15,484 bases of DNA from CAINEC01 sp046073825. GTDB taxonomy: Bacteria; Bacteroidota; Bacteroidia; AKYH767-A; OLB10. Location: NCBI GenBank assembly GCA_046073825.1, contig JBJTMY010000079.1, positions 1-15,484 of the forward strand. Reading direction: 5' to 3'. The notes under the pieces are model-generated. The model was not told where the DNA came from. It saw nothing but the letters and a program-made list of their open reading frames with translations, and ran no database searches. A program made the position numbers and the translations under genes. Shown piece after piece: positions 14,889-15,484 of the stretch (positions are counted from its first letter, which is position 1; every line of letters starts with the position of its first letter).

Positions 14889-15484
14889 GTAGATGACTGC
14901 TTAACATCAAATGCATCGCGCAGCCCGTTTCCTAATAAAGTAAACGCCATTACTAAAAGTGCAATGGCTATTCCTGGAGCAATAGCTAGATAAGCTGAAT
15001 CTACTACAATGTAGGCATAATTTTCTTTTATCATCATTCCCCAACTAGGCATTGGAGGCTGAGCCCCTAATCCTAAAAAACTCAATCCTGCTTCCAATAA
15101 AATAGCCGATGCGAAATTAGAGGCAGCAATCACAATCACTGGCCCGAGTACATTTGGTAAAATATGTTTGAAAATAATACGGGTGTTGGTGTAACCAAAT
15201 GACTTCCCTGCCTCAACAAATTGAGCTTCTCTCAAACTAAAAAACTGCCCTCTCACCAATCGAGCAACTTCCACCCACATCGTTAATCCAACGGCGATAA
15301 AAACCTGAACGAATCCTTTTCCCAATGCTAAGGTAATGGCAACAACTAAAAGCAATGTTGGTATCGACCAAATCACATTCACAAGCCAAGTAATCAAATC
15401 ATCTGTTATACCACGATAATATCCTGCTAATGCCCCTAATGTAACCCCGATTAAAAGAGAAATAATAACAGCAATAAACCCTAC
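14885..15484 (-). CDS. OppC/DppC-type ABC transporter permease, C-terminal part (residues 170-368), runs off the window
   Basis: The open frame enters at the window's right edge at a codon equal to Val170 of the split permease and ends at TAA 14887-14885. That is 199 residues; the first 39 codons or so are the repeated part. It supplies the core of the importer: EAGKSFGYTNTRIIFKHILPN, the EAA loop that docks the ATPase, and EAGLSFLGLGAQPPMPSWG, a DppC/OppC signature, plus the last TMs and a short tail (DAFDVKQSST). Joined to 9643-10265 it makes a 368-residue permease. No start codon is needed at 15397 (the first available is only a TTG inside the shared sequence). If a further intact N-terminus lies outside the window, this would be a second full copy instead. 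Confidence 0.9.
   Translation of the reverse strand, partial: VGFIAVIISLLIGVTLGALAGYYRGITDDLITWLVNVIWSIPTLLLVVAITLALGKGFVQVFIAVGLTMWVEVARLVRGQFFSLREAQFVEAGKSFGYTNTRIIFKHILPNVLGPVIVIAASNFASAILLEAGLSFLGLGAQPPMPSWGMMIKENYAYIVVDSAYLAIAPGIAIALLVMAFTLLGNGLRDAFDVKQSST
15369..15484. repeat. 116-bp perfect inverted repeat, right copy (partner 10150-10265)
   Basis: Reverse complement of 10150-10265 with no mismatch, ending at the last base of the window. The position at the very end suggests that sequence assembly stopped where the sequence met an already used stretch; whether the window end is also the contig end cannot be known from here. Confidence 0.97.

Noticed and set aside
10150..15484. Phase-variable invertible segment flanked by inverted repeats
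   Set aside because: The repeat is internal coding sequence of a transporter, both flanking genes are broken in the given orientation, no invertase gene or promoter is present, and the right copy ends exactly at the window edge. A chimeric join is simpler.

Overview
The window comes from an AT-rich member of the Bacteroidota, probably from the flavobacteria/cytophaga side of the phylum. Support: two secreted proteins carry type IX secretion (T9SS) C-terminal sorting domains (one type A, one type B/CHU_C); the ATP synthase epsilon subunit is the short, hairpin-less form; clear Shine-Dalgarno sites are mostly absent; and the atpD promoter fits the Bacteroidota TTG-N19-TAnnTTTG pattern. Most of the content is housekeeping. 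I see no CRISPR array, phage, transposase or recognisable defence system.

Layout, left to right. (1) 1-670, minus strand: a small arsenic/metal-type operon of arsR, an unannotated 40-residue one-TM protein, and an arsC-like low-molecular-weight phosphatase cut by the window edge. A perfect palindrome overlaps its probable promoter. (2) 689-5993, minus: two T9SS-exported proteins, one with a GATase1-like fold and one about 1300-residue adhesin-like protein (choice-of-anchor L domain, eleven Ig-like repeats, two PKD domains). (3) 6044-7908, minus: atpD-atpC with promoter and terminator. (4) 8005-10265, plus: ribF, a secreted leucine-rich-repeat protein, and the first 207 codons of an OppC/DppC-type ABC permease. 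(5) 10266-12386, minus: a 3'-truncated clpP, tig and tRNA-Leu(UAG). (6) 12570-14888, plus: a flavin-reductase-like protein, a SWIB-domain protein with a histone-H1-like tail, and a VIT1/CCC1-type metal transporter. (7) 14885-15484, minus: the rest of the same ABC permease.

The most important observation is structural. The last 116 bases (15369-15484) are the exact reverse complement of 10150-10265. The permease is split across the two copies, and clpP is broken at the same junction (10265/10266), losing its C-terminus and catalytic Asp. Joining 1-10265 to the reverse complement of 10266-15368 restores a normal 368-residue permease and places clpP so that it can run on past the present junction. 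The simplest reading is a single inverted chimeric join, with the sequence ending where it re-enters sequence already used. A real recent inversion or inverted duplication is the alternative. After correction the order is ribF > LRR > oppC-like > < VIT < SWIB < flavin reductase, tRNA-Leu > tig > clpP >, which keeps the usual tig-clpP operon.

Other points of interest are the SWIB/H1-like fusion with palindromes upstream, the natural His-rich ends on trigger factor and the VIT transporter, and the small membrane ORF between arsR and arsC.
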